NCBI GenBank assembly: GCA_038210985.1
Contig: JBBQWB010000003.1
Location: 12,067 to 76,066, forward strand
From: JAQUGA01 sp038210985
GTDB lineage: Bacteria; Bacteroidota; Bacteroidia; Bacteroidales; WCHB1-69
Reading direction: 5' to 3'
DNA: 64,000 nucleotides
Position 1 is the first letter of the stretch. Every line of letters begins with the position of its first letter. This document shows, one piece after another, positions 9,075-17,879 of this stretch. The notes under the pieces were generated by a model, which was given only the letters and a program-made list of their open reading frames with translations, was not told the origin of the DNA and did not search any database. Made by a program: the position numbers and the translations under genes.

Positions 9075-10478
9075 TTATAAAATTCCCTTCAGTTCGTCTA
9101 ATAGTTCAGAAAAACTTGTAGGTTTCGCAACTACTCGTTTATCTTTATCCAGTAAAACCATAGTAGGAGTGGCGTAAACGCTATAGTCGGATGCAATTTT
9201 ACCATCCCAACCCATAAAATCACAATAGCTAATCCAACTAAATTTTTGTTCATTCATATACGTTTCGTATTCGGCTTTATTCAAATCGAGAGAAATTGCC
9301 ACGACTTCAAAAATTTTGGTTTTTTGTTGCTGATAAAGTGCATGAACATCTGGAAGCGTCTCTTTGCAATGATGACAAGTACTAGCCCAAAAAATCACGA
9401 TGGTATAAGGAGCATCAATACTGGATAAAGAAATCGATTTGCCATCCGAACTAAACTTGAATCCTGGTGCTTTTTGTCCAGTTGCAAGTTTTTTAAACGC
9501 ATCCAAACGCATTTTTAAACGACTATTTTGTTTGGCTTCATCTTCACAACTTTCTTGAATCATATAATGTTCGGCAATGTGCGTAAGAACTATTTCCATG
9601 TCGAGATATTCAAAGCCTTTGATGATGTAATTCCGAATCATTGAAAAAACACGGTCGTTGGCTTTGGCTTTAGTAAAAATAGTGTCGATAGCCGTGATAA
9701 ATTTCTTTTGTTGCTCGGGTTTACTTATTCCATATTCTATATTCATCTTTACAAAACCAAATGAATGGGTCGTAAATAAGTCGCAAAACAGAAGATTTGT
9801 GTCTTTAAAATCGATAAAATCGAAGTAATGTGTTTTAATAAAAACCTGCATTTCTTCTTCACTAAGACCAATAGGAGGCATTGCCGAACGTGTAGATTTA
9901 ATGTAACGAAAAGCAAAACTACCCAAATTGTTTACTAATAATTTTTCGGTGTATGAATTTTGTTTTGCACGAATTTGATTGTATTTCTCTTCAATAACTT
10001 TCCGAAAATTATCATTTTCTTCCAATAAAGTGAATGCTTGCGATAGTGCTTGAAGTTGTTGCCATACTTTTACATCATTTCTAGTATATTCGTATAGTAT
10101 TTTATTTTCTAGCGATTGAATAAATTTTAAACTATCCTGAATATTTGTAGCATCGGTTGTGAAAACAATGTTTTCGTTATTAAAAATCAGGTCGAAATAA
10201 ATTTCTTTATCCCCTTGATGCCTTGGCTGAAATTCACGAAAAAATGCAATTTTATACATTCCCAAAGGTGCTTTATTGGGCAAATTTATTTGAAAACTTC
10301 CTTGCTTAACAATCGCAGAATCGATTAAAATTTTACGTTCCCCAAAATAGCTGAAAAGATATAAATTACCTTCATATCCCTTGATGTTCCCCGATATTTT
10401 ATAGGACTGTGCAGACGTAAATTCGGCACTAAACAGCTGAATAACAATAATTAGCACACTTAAAAATTGTTTTTTCAT
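9075..10478 (-). CDS. TlpA-like thiol-disulfide oxidoreductase with N-terminal DUF4369-like domain
   Basis: 467 residues. Signal peptide to about residue 23 (TSAQ). An N-terminal beta domain (about 25-120, SYKISGNIKGYEGNLYLF) resembles DUF4369. A helical middle follows, then a thioredoxin-fold domain (about 330-467) with the redox motif FWASTCHHCKE (Cys368, Cys371) and the cis-Pro segment YATPTMVLLD. It would act in the periplasm, possibly membrane-anchored, in disulfide reduction or isomerisation; substrates are unknown. This architecture is common in Bacteroidetes. The gene stands alone, and its stop codon lies just beyond the MITE-like element. Confidence 0.9.
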   Translation of the reverse strand: MKKQFLSVLIIVIQLFSAEFTSAQSYKISGNIKGYEGNLYLFSYFGERKILIDSAIVKQGSFQINLPNKAPLGMYKIAFFREFQPRHQGDKEIYFDLIFNNENIVFTTDATNIQDSLKFIQSLENKILYEYTRNDVKVWQQLQALSQAFTLLEENDNFRKVIEEKYNQIRAKQNSYTEKLLVNNLGSFAFRYIKSTRSAMPPIGLSEEEMQVFIKTHYFDFIDFKDTNLLFCDLFTTHSFGFVKMNIEYGISKPEQQKKFITAIDTIFTKAKANDRVFSMIRNYIIKGFEYLDMEIVLTHIAEHYMIQESCEDEAKQNSRLKMRLDAFKKLATGQKAPGFKFSSDGKSISLSSIDAPYTIVIFWASTCHHCKETLPDVHALYQQQKTKIFEVVAISLDLNKAEYETYMNEQKFSWISYCDFMGWDGKIASDYSVYATPTMVLLDKDKRVVAKPTSFSELLDELKGIL

Positions 10479-10502
10479 GGTTTAAATTGATTTAAAACAG
10501 GA

Positions 10503-10530
10503 CAAAGGTATTGAAAAATCTTTAAGTCAA
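10503..10530 (-). promoter_or_regulatory. Promoter of the TlpA-like gene
   Basis: Minus-strand TTG (10530-10528), a 17-base spacer, then TACCTTTG (10510-10503) fits the Bacteroidetes TTG/TAnnTTTG pattern. The ATG is about 25 bases downstream. Confidence 0.6.
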
Positions 10531-10573
10531 CTTCTGAAAAATGCTTTTTTGTGGTTGATTTTCAACTTATCCT

Positions 10574-10785
10574 CATCAGAGTCCTCTGCGAGAGACTCTG
10601 ATGGAGGTTTTTAATGGGATTCTGATTTCAGAGTCCTTCATTCCTCATCAGAGTCCTCTGCGAGAGACTCTGATGGAGAATGGGACTCTGATTTTTCATT
10701 CCTCAAGAGTCTCCTTCATTCCTCATCAGAGTCTCCTGAAAGGGACTCTGATGGAAAGGGACTCTGATGGAAAGGGACTCTGATG
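10574..10785. repeat. Cluster of AGAGTC hairpin repeats with 10-nt loops
   Basis: Three hairpins share 10-bp arms CATCAGAGTC/GACTCTGATG separated by exactly 10 bases: 10574-10603, 10646-10675 and 10724-10753. The loops are CTCTGCGAGA (twice) and TCCTGAAAGG. Tandem GAAAGGGACTCTGATG units follow to 10785, with partial copies between the hairpins. The family recurs at 35906-36008 with different outer arm bases that still pair. Confidence 0.85.
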
Positions 10786-10853
10786 GAGATGTTTTGGCTG
10801 TAATTTTAGAAATTATTCTATCGATTAAATTTAGGAATACTCATTTCCAGAGC

Positions 10854-10924
10854 TTGTTCGGATTTGTAATCCGTACAAACAAAAAATTGCTCAGAATACA
10901 AAATAAGTTCGGATTACAAATCCG
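10854..10924. repeat. Two CGGATT hairpins with 3-nt loops
   Basis: CGGATT-TGT-AATCCG at 10859-10873, with outer TTGT/ACAA pairing, and CGGATT-ACA-AATCCG at 10910-10924, roughly an inverted copy of the first. The design matches the hairpins at 741-810. Confidence 0.75.
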
Positions 10925-11183
10925 AGCAAACGGAGTCGTCATCCTGATTCGCCACGGCGAAGTCGAAGGAAGGCTGCGGATGCTTCGACAGGCTAAAAAC
11001 AAGTAAACCTTAGTTCAACCTCCGAGTTTACTGCCAAAATAGTACGCAAATTCAATGAATAATAGTTTTCAATTAAATGCTTTTTATGTTCATTTAGGAT
11101 AAGTAAATAGAAATTAAGAATTTTAAATAAAGTTACCTTGAAAATATTTCATACTTTTATATCCTAAAACAAAAAGTAATGAT

Positions 11184-11960
11184 ATGAGTGGAATTTTGTG
11201 GGATGATTTGGTTTTTGGTCCAATAAAAAGCAGACGATTGGGCAATTCTTTGGGCGTTAATTTATTGCCTGGCAATAATAAAATATGCACGTTTAATTGT
11301 GTTTACTGCGAATGTGGTTGGGGCGATTCGCCTAAGCAATTAAGCTTGAACTTTCACAATAAAAAGGACATTTTAATTGCTTTGGAAAATAAACTTAAGG
11401 AACTAAAGTTTAACGATTTTGTTTTAAACAGCATTACATTTGCTGGCAACGGTGAACCTACCATGCATCCCGATTTTGCGGACATTGTGGATGAAGTTAT
11501 AAAGCTTCGAAAGCAATATTTTCCCGAAACCATCATTACTTGTTTATCCAATTCAACCATGATTGGCGACGAGTCTATACGCAATGCTTTGCTTAAACTA
11601 GATAATCCATGGATGAAACTCGATGCTGGAAGTCAACGAATGTTTCAGCTTATTAATCAATCATTTGACAAAATTAAAATTAAAGATGTAGTTGAAAATT
11701 TGCAAAAAATGAGTGGTGAAATATCGATTCAGACGCTAATGTTGCGAGGTATAATCGATGGCGAAGCAATAGACAATACTCAAGGTGAGGAATTGGATTT
11801 ATGGATTTCGCATTTGCTAAAAATTAAACCCATTCGAGTAATTTTATATCCAATTGACAGAGAAACACCACTATCGAAAATCGAAAAAATCTCGAAGGAT
11901 GAGCTTGAAAGTATTGCCAATAAGCTTCGCTTAATTGGACTTGAGACACTTGTTTTTTAA
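11184..11960 (+). CDS. Radical SAM domain protein
   Basis: 258 residues. CTFNCVYCECGWG (Cys35, Cys39, Cys42) is the CxxxCxxC motif that binds the SAM-cleaving [4Fe-4S] cluster, and FAGNGEPTMHPDF is the following SAM-contact segment. The N-terminus VFGPIKSRRLGNSLGVNLLP matches the group of stand-alone radical SAM proteins related to COG0731. No SPASM or other accessory cluster domain is visible. The reaction is unknown. The gene runs 12 bases before a small repeat protein and is probably cotranscribed with it. Confidence 0.88.
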   Translation: MSGILWDDLVFGPIKSRRLGNSLGVNLLPGNNKICTFNCVYCECGWGDSPKQLSLNFHNKKDILIALENKLKELKFNDFVLNSITFAGNGEPTMHPDFADIVDEVIKLRKQYFPETIITCLSNSTMIGDESIRNALLKLDNPWMKLDAGSQRMFQLINQSFDKIKIKDVVENLQKMSGEISIQTLMLRGIIDGEAIDNTQGEELDLWISHLLKIKPIRVILYPIDRETPLSKIEKISKDELESIANKLRLIGLETLVF

Positions 11961-11972
11961 TAAAGAATTTGT

Positions 11973-12392
11973 ATGAATTGTTTAAGTGATTACGATGTAA
12001 AAGTTCTACTGGCTTTTGGGGAGTCGTTAAAGAAAAACAAAAAGTTTTTCCAATGGCTTATGGAAAATGGATTTCCTGAGCTTGGAGCACTTTCGGCAGC
12101 AATAAATTCAGATTCTGAAGCATTAAAATGGCTTTTAAAAAGCAAATTTCCTGAGTTTGGAGTGTTAAGCAATGCAATTGATGGCGAAGAAAACGCTTTT
12201 TTATGGCTTAAAAAACACAATTGCGATTTTTTACTTCGCTTTGCTTTAGCATGCCGAAAGGATGATAAAGCAATAAAATGGTTTGTTGCAAACGACTTAA
12301 AATTATTTATTCAATTTATTCAAATGATTCATGTCATTTTACAACAACAAATTGATGACTCGGCAGATGTGCATAGAAGGAGAATAACCTAA
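11973..12392 (+). CDS. Small helical repeat protein (four 25-residue repeats)
   Basis: 139 residues, not a family I can name. Four consecutive 25-residue units are visible at 21-45, 46-70, 71-95 and 96-120. Each begins with a charged turn followed by an A-x-x-W-L/F core (FFQWLMENGF, ALKWLLKSKF, AFLWLKKHNC, AIKWFVANDL), the first two ending in an ELGALSAAI-type helix. This suggests a small alpha-solenoid built for binding. It has no signal peptide, so it is cytoplasmic. It lies 12 bases after the radical SAM gene; a partner role for that enzyme is a guess from position only. Confidence 0.75.
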   Translation: MNCLSDYDVKVLLAFGESLKKNKKFFQWLMENGFPELGALSAAINSDSEALKWLLKSKFPEFGVLSNAIDGEENAFLWLKKHNCDFLLRFALACRKDDKAIKWFVANDLKLFIQFIQMIHVILQQQIDDSADVHRRRIT

Positions 12393-12478
12393 TCTATTAG
12401 GATGAAAATAATACTTTTAGTTTAAAAAATACTTGATATAAATATTTTTATCATACTTTTACAACTAAAATTTGCAGC

Positions 12479-15400
12479 ATGAATATCCGAAGAATTTTTT
12501 TGTTGTTATTAGTCGTCCTCTTTTATACTGGAAATTCACAAACAATCACTCCAAACTTAAATACTTCGTTTGAAAATTTGAATATTAAAATGGATATTCG
12601 TGATACAATTATTGCTCAATCAATCCCAAAATTGACATTAAATCCAGTACTTAAAAACAACATTGTTTTGCCGTATAAGGTGGATAATAGTAAAAAAGTT
12701 TATTTTCCACCTATTTATGGACCACAAGATATTGGAAATTGTGGTCAAGTTTCTGGAATATATAACACATATAGTTATGAAGTTAACAGGCTTTTGAAGC
12801 GAAATGCGAAAATTGTTGAAAATCAATTTTCACCTGATTTTAATTTAATCATTGCTGGGCAGGATGTAATGCATACTTTAAGGACATGGACAGATATGGA
12901 ATATACGGGCGTTCCTACATTAAGTGATTTTTCATCCATAGAAGCGAATCGTTATTTTGGAGTAAGTTCAATATATCAAATAATTATGATGCCAAACTCA
13001 TATTTAACATTCTATCGTGCAATGTTTAATAAAATTGACTCATATTATGCCATTGACACAAAAACAGAGGAGGGAATTCTAACATTAAAGCATTGGCTTC
13101 ATAATCGACTAAATGGAGAAAACGATGGTGGTGTTGCAATTATTTATTTGGCTTTTGTTATTAATCAAGGAGGTTTTATTGAATATGGTCCCGAAAGAGG
13201 AAAAAAGGTCATTGCAACTTTTCCAAATTTTGCTAACCATAGTGTTGCCGTTGTTGGTTATAACGATTCTGTTTATTGGGATTATAATAACGATGGATTA
13301 ATAACAAACGATTTGGATGTTAATAATGACGGAAAAATTGATGTTCGTGATTGGGAAAAAGGTGCATTTATTGTTGCAAATTCGGATGGAACAAATTGGG
13401 GAAATGATGGATATATGTACATTATGTGTAGTGCCTTTACCGCTTCCGAAAATAATTATTGTATATGGAATAATGCAGCGTATGTTGTTAATCCTAAATT
13501 ACCCGAATCGCCAAAATTGACTTTTAGGATTCAAATGAATCATTTAAGTAGAGAAAACATTCAAGCTAGTATCGGTGTAAGCAGTGATATTTATAAAACT
13601 ACACCAGATTACTCTTTAGTGGTTCCTTTTATCAATTTTCAAACAACCAGACTCAGTGCATTTTCTTCTTCAAGAAACGACACCATATTAAGTGCTGAAT
13701 TTGGAGTAGATTTAACCCCTTTATTGAATTTTATTAATCCAAACAAAGAAGCTCGATTTTTCTTTTCGGTTTATGAATACGATCCCGATTCCTTATATTC
13801 TGGCTTTATCCGAAATTTTTCATTAATTAACTATACTAAAGGTCAAAATGAAATTAAATATTCGAAATCATTTGTACCCATTAATAATAATGGGAATACT
13901 ACATTATGGATAAACGCAAACGTAGATTTTAAAAAACCAGAACTGTTGATTAAAAAAGTTTCAAATGCAGTTTTAAATGAAGAATATAATGCAGTTCTTG
14001 TTGGCAAAAATGGCAACTTCCCCTATTCATTTTCGCAATTCAGCGATTATAGCATTGAGCAAAAAGTTGCTGAAAATCCAAGAGATGGAGAAGTAGTAGC
14101 CGAAAATGTAGATTATAAATTTATCAAAGCAATAAAGCCTCAATTTCCAATTAAGATTTTTGATATAATTTGGGAAGATAGTATTTACATTTCATCAAAC
14201 GGAACAATTCAATTGGTAAAGCAAAATCCCCATTGGCCATATGTATATTTAGATGATGTTGTGATTTTGTCGACACCTGTTTTTGCTCCATTTTTATCCT
14301 ATCTAAAATACGACAATCTCTCTCATAAAATAATTGTCAGCAATACCGACTCTCTTATTTATGTTCGCTGGATAGGAAGAAATGTTGACTTTATAAATTC
14401 GCATTATGATTTTGGCATTCAAATAAGACCTTCAGGAGATGTAATTTTCGAGTATTATAATATGGATTCGACAATTGCTGCTCAAAATGTAAAAGGAATT
14501 TGTAAAGGCGATGGAAAAACCATTGTAAAACCAGATTTTATATTCTATCCCAATTATAATTCAAGCTATGTTTTTTCTTTGTCAACTTCTGATACAATAT
14601 TGAAAATTCAAAAAAACGGTTCCGTTTATGCAAACCCTGCAAGCCAAATTTTAAACCGTAAAATTCCAATATTAATTACAGATAATTCAGGTATCTCGAA
14701 TGTTGATACTGTGATTTTTTCTACCTGGGAAAAACCAGCCTTGGAAATATCTCAAATTATATTTTCACCGTTAAAAGAAAAATATTATAAAGGGGATACT
14801 GTTTTTATAGGTTTTGTAATGAAAAATAATTCGTCCATTACTCAAAATAATATTCCGATAAATTTAGCTAACAACTCCCAAAATATTTTAGCTTTCAACC
14901 ATTTCAAAAACATATCTCAAATTAGTCCTTCGCAAGAATTATATGTCGATAATGCTTTTAAAATTAAAATATTAGATAATTTTAATATAAATAAACTAGC
15001 ACAACTTGTTTTATTTTCACAGAATAATAGATTTGATCAAAAAATGATAGTATTAATTTTGGAGAATAGAAAGTGTTATTTCGAGATAGGAGAACCTTAT
15101 ATTTTTAATCCACAATTTATCGACCTTCACGAAGGCTGTACCTATTCTTTTAATGTTCCTGTTTTAAACCAAAGTGAAGATGTTATTCGTAATATTAAAG
15201 GAAACATAACGTGTAATAATCCTTCAATCAATATTATTAGATCAACCGTCGAAAAAGATTTATTAAACTCCAATGACACTCTGGTTTTTATATTTTCGGT
15301 CTCTCAAAATATTCAAAAAGGTGAATTTATTGACATAAATGTAAACATAAGCTCCGATGAATGTTCAGGATATAATTTCAAGCATCCTCTATATTCAAAT

Positions 15401-16441
15401 AAATACAACAATATTGAAACTTACGAAGATTCAAATAATCTATTTGTTTTACCATCCGAAAAAAATCAATTATTAATTTTCTCAAATATAATTAATACGC
15501 TTCAAAATCATGCTTTATTAACGAATAAAAAAAACCAGATTGACAAGTTCTATGAGCGGATTATTAACGCAGATTATATAACAGGTGGAAAGGGTTCTGT
15601 GAGATATAAAATCCAGTTAAACACACTAAATTCGACATTTAATCCTCGATTATTTATAACAGATAGTGATACAATAAGACAGTATTATCTAAATAATTTG
15701 GATGATACTTGTAAATGGAATACTGTTGATTTTAGGTTAAACAAAGGAGTAAGTTCACTCACAATTAAGATGAGATTTTATGGCGAAGGGTCAATTTTAC
15801 TCGATGATTTGATAATTCCAGATTATTACAAAAAGGAATTTTTTGAAATCACTCCTCAAACCCTTTATTTGAAAGCTAAAACAAAGCAAACTTTTTCATC
15901 CGGTTTTTATTTAAACACTTTTGAGGATATTGGCTCAGAGGTTAATCTGAAATTTTCGACACCGCCATACAAAAATATCAGTTGGTTGGATATTCCCGAA
16001 AAGAAGATTCGTTTAAATGAAGGGAGTGTTTTTGTTCCAATCGTAATTAATTCCGAATATTTAAGCGAAGGTAATTACGAGGTATATATTATTGCGGAAG
16101 GTAAAAATCACACCGATTACATTCATGTTGTTTTGGATGTTTCGGATGGGTTTTTATCTCCAACAGAATCATCGGTAGTAGTTTATCCAAATCCAAGTGC
16201 AGAAAATTATGTGTCCACCGATTTTATATGCGATAGCGAAACAGAATGCCAATTTACGATGTACAGCATTTTAGGAAAAATAGTTTACGATAAAACACAA
16301 ACAACATATCCAGGTTCGGGAATAAAAACTTTGAAATGGAATTTTGCAGATGAAGGCTTGAGTATAACAAAAGGCTTGTATCTTTATCGTTTCAAAATTG
16401 GTGACAAAATTTATTCAGGAAAAATTATAAGTACGTATTAA
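12479..16441 (+). CDS. Secreted papain-like (C1A-like) protein with T9SS type A sorting domain, second paralogue
   Basis: 1320 residues with a signal peptide (to about residue 20). The catalytic-type core has IGNCGQVSG (Cys88, with Gln83 as possible oxyanion Gln), FANHSVAVVGYNDS (His254) and ANSDGTNWGNDGY (Asn301), a good match to the papain NSWGxxWGxxGY block with W replaced by D. Between His and Asn lie two exact 12-residue calcium loops (DYNNDGLITNDL and DVNNDGKIDVRD). Long beta-rich regions follow, and the C-terminus (VVYPNPSAENY, GLYLYRFKIG) is a type A T9SS sorting domain. It is a paralogue of the gene at 822-4808. The AlgI-like gene starts 12 bases after it, so the cargo probably heads that operon. 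Whether Cys88 is the nucleophile is uncertain. Confidence 0.85.
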   Translation: MNIRRIFLLLLVVLFYTGNSQTITPNLNTSFENLNIKMDIRDTIIAQSIPKLTLNPVLKNNIVLPYKVDNSKKVYFPPIYGPQDIGNCGQVSGIYNTYSYEVNRLLKRNAKIVENQFSPDFNLIIAGQDVMHTLRTWTDMEYTGVPTLSDFSSIEANRYFGVSSIYQIIMMPNSYLTFYRAMFNKIDSYYAIDTKTEEGILTLKHWLHNRLNGENDGGVAIIYLAFVINQGGFIEYGPERGKKVIATFPNFANHSVAVVGYNDSVYWDYNNDGLITNDLDVNNDGKIDVRDWEKGAFIVANSDGTNWGNDGYMYIMCSAFTASENNYCIWNNAAYVVNPKLPESPKLTFRIQMNHLSRENIQASIGVSSDIYKTTPDYSLVVPFINFQTTRLSAFSSSRNDTILSAEFGVDLTPLLNFINPNKEARFFFSVYEYDPDSLYSGFIRNFSLINYTKGQNEIKYSKSFVPINNNGNTTLWINANVDFKKPELLIKKVSNAVLNEEYNAVLVGKNGNFPYSFSQFSDYSIEQKVAENPRDGEVVAENVDYKFIKAIKPQFPIKIFDIIWEDSIYISSNGTIQLVKQNPHWPYVYLDDVVILSTPVFAPFLSYLKYDNLSHKIIVSNTDSLIYVRWIGRNVDFINSHYDFGIQIRPSGDVIFEYYNMDSTIAAQNVKGICKGDGKTIVKPDFIFYPNYNSSYVFSLSTSDTILKIQKNGSVYANPASQILNRKIPILITDNSGISNVDTVIFSTWEKPALEISQIIFSPLKEKYYKGDTVFIGFVMKNNSSITQNNIPINLANNSQNILAFNHFKNISQISPSQELYVDNAFKIKILDNFNINKLAQLVLFSQNNRFDQKMIVLILENRKCYFEIGEPYIFNPQFIDLHEGCTYSFNVPVLNQSEDVIRNIKGNITCNNPSINIIRSTVEKDLLNSNDTLVFIFSVSQNIQKGEFIDINVNISSDECSGYNFKHPLYSNKYNNIETYEDSNNLFVLPSEKNQLLIFSNIINTLQNHALLTNKKNQIDKFYERIINADYITGGKGSVRYKIQLNTLNSTFNPRLFITDSDTIRQYYLNNLDDTCKWNTVDFRLNKGVSSLTIKMRFYGEGSILLDDLIIPDYYKKEFFEITPQTLYLKAKTKQTFSSGFYLNTFEDIGSEVNLKFSTPPYKNISWLDIPEKKIRLNEGSVFVPIVINSEYLSEGNYEVYIIAEGKNHTDYIHVVLDVSDGFLSPTESSVVVYPNPSAENYVSTDFICDSETECQFTMYSILGKIVYDKTQTTYPGSGIKTLKWNFADEGLSITKGLYLYRFKIGDKIYSGKIISTY

Positions 16442-16452
16442 AATTTTTAATA

Positions 16453-17877
16453 GTGGTTTTTAGCAGTAGCGTCTTTCTTGTGTTTTTCCTTCCCATACTA
16501 TTGCTTTGCTATTACTTGGCTCCACGAAAGTTGAAAAATATAGTATTATTAGTTTTTAGTATATTTTTTTATGCTTGGGGTGCACCCAAATTCATTTTTG
16601 TTTTGCTCGGAACTACATTCGTAGATTTTCATTTGGTAAAATGGATGGACGTGTCTAAAGAAAAGTGGCAACGCAGATTGCTGCTCATTGGCTCGGTAAG
16701 TATTAATTTGGGATTGTTAGCCTATTTTAAATACATGAACTTTTTTATCGACAATTTGAATCATATTCTTAATGTTGGAGGAATTAAATCAATTTCGTTG
16801 CTAAATGTGGTAATGCCCATCGGGATTTCGTTCTATACTTTTGAAACCATCACTTATGTGGTGGATGTTTACCGAAAAATTCACAAACCTCTCAAAAACT
16901 TTTGGGATTATCAATTATACATTATCCTTTTCCCAAAACTCATTGCTGGTCCAATTGTCAGATATCATGAAATATCGGATCAAATTACCAACCGTTCACA
17001 CAACGAAACATTCGACATTCGACTCGCTGGTTTTTTGAGATTTTGCTTGGGTTTAGGTAAAAAAGTACTTATTGCAAATACTGTTGGTGAGTTTTCCGAC
17101 ACCATTTTTTCTACTTCTCCCGAACTAATGAATTCGCTCACCGTTTGGCTGGGTGTTCTTGCCTACACTTTCCAAATTTATTTTGATTTTTCAGGCTATT
17201 CGGATATGGCTATCGGACTTGGTTTAATGCTTGGATTCAAATTTCCCGAAAACTTCAACAATCCATATATTTCACAAAGTATTACCGATTTTTGGCGGCG
17301 TTGGCACATAACACTCGGAAACTGGATGAAAAACTATCTCTATATTCCATTGGGTGGAAACAGAGTTTATACTTCAAGACTCTATTTTAATCTTGCTTTT
17401 GTATTTATTGTTTCGGGCTTTTGGCATGGTGCCGCATGGAATTTTATTGCTTGGGGTGCGTATCACGGATTATTCCTAATCGCTGATCGATTGTTTTTAG
17501 ATAAATTACTGCAAAAATCAGGTAAATTTATTTCCATACCTTTTACATTTATCATTGTAATGATTGGATGGGTGCTTTTTAGAGTGGAGTCGATGACACA
17601 ATTTTCGGAACTACTTATTAAAATGTTTTCATTTAATTTCTCTGTCGATAGCTTTTATATAAATCAAAAATTGCTTTATACTTTTATTATTGCTGCTATA
17701 TTTTCATTTTTCTGTTTCGGAAAATTTACGCAAAAAATTCAAAATTACGTTTATGGAAGTGTCAAGGGAAATGTTTCCCAATTGGTTTTTAGCCTAATTT
17801 CGTTGCTTCTGTTTTTTATATCCTTGGGTTATACTTTGTCGTCAGATTTTAACCCTTTTATCTATTTTCGATTTTAA
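16453..17877 (+). CDS. MBOAT family O-acyltransferase (AlgI-like)
   Basis: 474 residues, typical for AlgI/PatA/DltB-type proteins. It is an integral membrane protein with about 10-12 segments that passes an acyl group, usually acetyl, from the cytoplasm to a periplasmic partner for glycan O-acylation. Visible motifs: FWRRWHITLGNWMKNYLYIP and the catalytic-His block GFWHGAAWNFIAWGAYHG (His325). The start is GTG at 16453; the N-terminus VFSSSVFLVFFLP matches the family and no ATG is nearby. It is followed after two bases by an AlgX/AlgJ-like gene, the standard two-gene arrangement. The substrate glycan is unknown; there are no alginate synthesis genes here. Confidence 0.93.
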   Translation: MVFSSSVFLVFFLPILLLCYYLAPRKLKNIVLLVFSIFFYAWGAPKFIFVLLGTTFVDFHLVKWMDVSKEKWQRRLLLIGSVSINLGLLAYFKYMNFFIDNLNHILNVGGIKSISLLNVVMPIGISFYTFETITYVVDVYRKIHKPLKNFWDYQLYIILFPKLIAGPIVRYHEISDQITNRSHNETFDIRLAGFLRFCLGLGKKVLIANTVGEFSDTIFSTSPELMNSLTVWLGVLAYTFQIYFDFSGYSDMAIGLGLMLGFKFPENFNNPYISQSITDFWRRWHITLGNWMKNYLYIPLGGNRVYTSRLYFNLAFVFIVSGFWHGAAWNFIAWGAYHGLFLIADRLFLDKLLQKSGKFISIPFTFIIVMIGWVLFRVESMTQFSELLIKMFSFNFSVDSFYINQKLLYTFIIAAIFSFFCFGKFTQKIQNYVYGSVKGNVSQLVFSLISLLLFFISLGYTLSSDFNPFIYFRF

Positions 17878-17879
17878 CC

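Larger units (their letters stand above)
10531..11183. other. Gene-free gap made largely of short repeats
   Basis: Apart from the TlpA promoter at its left edge, this stretch contains two hairpin repeat families (10574-10785 and 10854-10924), a CGACAGGCT fragment near 10983-10994, and about 190 bases of AT-rich DNA before the radical SAM gene. The small open frames here run through the repeats and look accidental. Confidence 0.75.

Noticed and set aside
10601..10783. 60-residue plus-strand frame
   Set aside because: It runs through the AGAGTC hairpin repeats and encodes repetitive nonsense.
10574..10785. Possible CRISPR array
   Set aside because: Repeats are themselves palindromic units of variable spacing with partial copies in between; there are no unique, equal-length spacers and no cas genes in the window.
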